DNA of 64,000 bases from NCBI RefSeq assembly GCF_000495815.1, contig NZ_AWGE01000012.1, positions 124,001-188,000 of the forward strand. Reading direction: 5' to 3'. Made by a program: the position numbers and the translations under genes. Below the pieces are notes generated by a model. The model saw nothing but the letters and a program-made list of their open reading frames with translations, was not told the DNA's origin and did not search any database. This DNA comes from Asticcacaulis sp. AC466 (lineage in GTDB: Bacteria; Pseudomonadota; Alphaproteobacteria; Caulobacterales; Caulobacteraceae). Below are positions 63,499 through 64,000 of this stretch, in pieces (the stretch's first letter is position 1; each line of letters begins with the position of its first letter).

Positions 63499-64000
63499 CT
63501 ATTGGTACACTTGCGCTGGACGCAAAAGGGCTGTCAAAAAGCTACAAGATCGGCAAGCTGAAGCAGGCCGTGCTGAAAAACGTCGATTTCAACGCCTATC
63601 ACGGTCAGGTCACTATGGTAATGGGACCGTCGGGTTCGGGTAAATCTACCCTGATCGCGGCCCTGTCAGGCTTGATGAAGCCCGACGAGGGCGAGGTCAT
63701 GGCCTTGGGCGAAAGCCTGTGGAAGAAGAAGCGGGGCAAGATCGACAAGTTCCGCCTCGATCACTGCGGCTTCATTTTCCAGGGGTTCAACCTGTTCCCG
63801 GCCCTAAGCGCGACCGAGCAGGTCGAACAGGTGCTTAAGTACTGCAAGGTGCCGCACGCGGAATCGCGCCGCCGCGCCAAGGCGGTGCTGGAGTCCGTCG
63901 GCCTCGGTCACCGGCTCAAGCAATATCCGTCGGAACTGTCCGGGGGCGAAAAACAGCGCGTCGCCATCGCCCGGGCCCTGGCCAAGGAACCGCAACTAAT
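63495..64000 (+). CDS. ABC transporter ATP-binding protein (DevA/LolD-like), cut by window end
   Basis: The first about 168 codons are present. Walker A MGPSGSGKSTLIAAL, Q-loop FIFQGFNLFPALSATEQV and the signature LSGGEKQRVAIARALAKEP are visible; the Walker B and H-loop lie beyond the edge. A KRGKI-type insertion after LWKKK distinguishes it from most LolD proteins and fits the DevA/MacB-like ATPases. The start ATG overlaps the permease stop. It powers the upstream permease. Confidence 0.93.
   Translation, partial: MTIGTLALDAKGLSKSYKIGKLKQAVLKNVDFNAYHGQVTMVMGPSGSGKSTLIAALSGLMKPDEGEVMALGESLWKKKRGKIDKFRLDHCGFIFQGFNLFPALSATEQVEQVLKYCKVPHAESRRRAKAVLESVGLGHRLKQYPSELSGGEKQRVAIARALAKEPQL

Overview
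The window looks like a chromosomal segment of a Caulobacterales alphaproteobacterium, with an Asticcacaulis- or Caulobacter-like gene content. The evidence is a circularly permuted tmRNA gene with a Caulobacter-type peptide tag, a xylonate-type pentonate dehydratase, an alphaproteobacterial SspB, RHH_4 and DUF4169 proteins, high GC and dense coding. The genus assignment is an inference from remembered families; no search was run. I see no prophage, complete insertion sequence, CRISPR array or ordinary tRNA gene.

Layout. 1-8.5 kb: the 3' part of ligA, a methyltransferase, aminopeptidase P, prmA, an Ala/Lys-rich histone H1-like protein and an ABC half-transporter. 8.5-13 kb: fumC with an unusual N-terminal extension, three tandem tiny membrane proteins (25-30 residues) missed by normal gene calling, a slipin and a GSG-repeat DUF2807 protein. 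13-18 kb: an AcoR-like regulator divergent from an aldehyde dehydrogenase, a DUF4142 lipoprotein, and the two-piece tmRNA followed by sspB, which encodes the adaptor that delivers tmRNA-tagged proteins to ClpXP. 18-30 kb: a membrane-anchored serine hydrolase, a frameshifted DUF72 gene, a P450 / cyclophilin / RusA-like operon, uvrD, RHH_4 and DUF4169 small proteins, YccF, and a chemoreceptor-like protein that stops after its HAMP domain.

29-38 kb is a sugar-acid catabolic island: a hexuronate-type MFS importer, a LysR/MFS efflux pair, a lipoprotein mutarotase co-transcribed with a pentonate dehydratase, a FadR-type regulator and a GguC/AraD1-type protein. Near-identical TTGTCTGA(C/G)TAA sites upstream of both catabolic transcription units suggest control by the FadR-type protein. 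38-44 kb holds three tandem paralogous S9 peptidases with twin-arginine-like signals. 44-64 kb is mostly housekeeping: miaA, apbC, an OYE reductase, folA-thyA, a divergent ketol-acid reductoisomerase, three separate OafA-type acyltransferases, a TrmN6-like methyltransferase, a polyprenyl synthase, a HerA-like ATPase, a pteridine-reductase-like SDR overlapped by another tiny membrane ORF, a NUDIX hydrolase, uvrC, pgsA and a FtsX/DevC-type ABC exporter cut by the window end.

Four hairpin repeats (two near-perfect composite copies of about 100 bp, one decayed copy and one simpler relative) each lie between convergent genes and begin at, or supply, the stop codon of one of them. Together with the tiny membrane-protein cluster and the tmRNA-sspB pairing, these are the most notable signals here.
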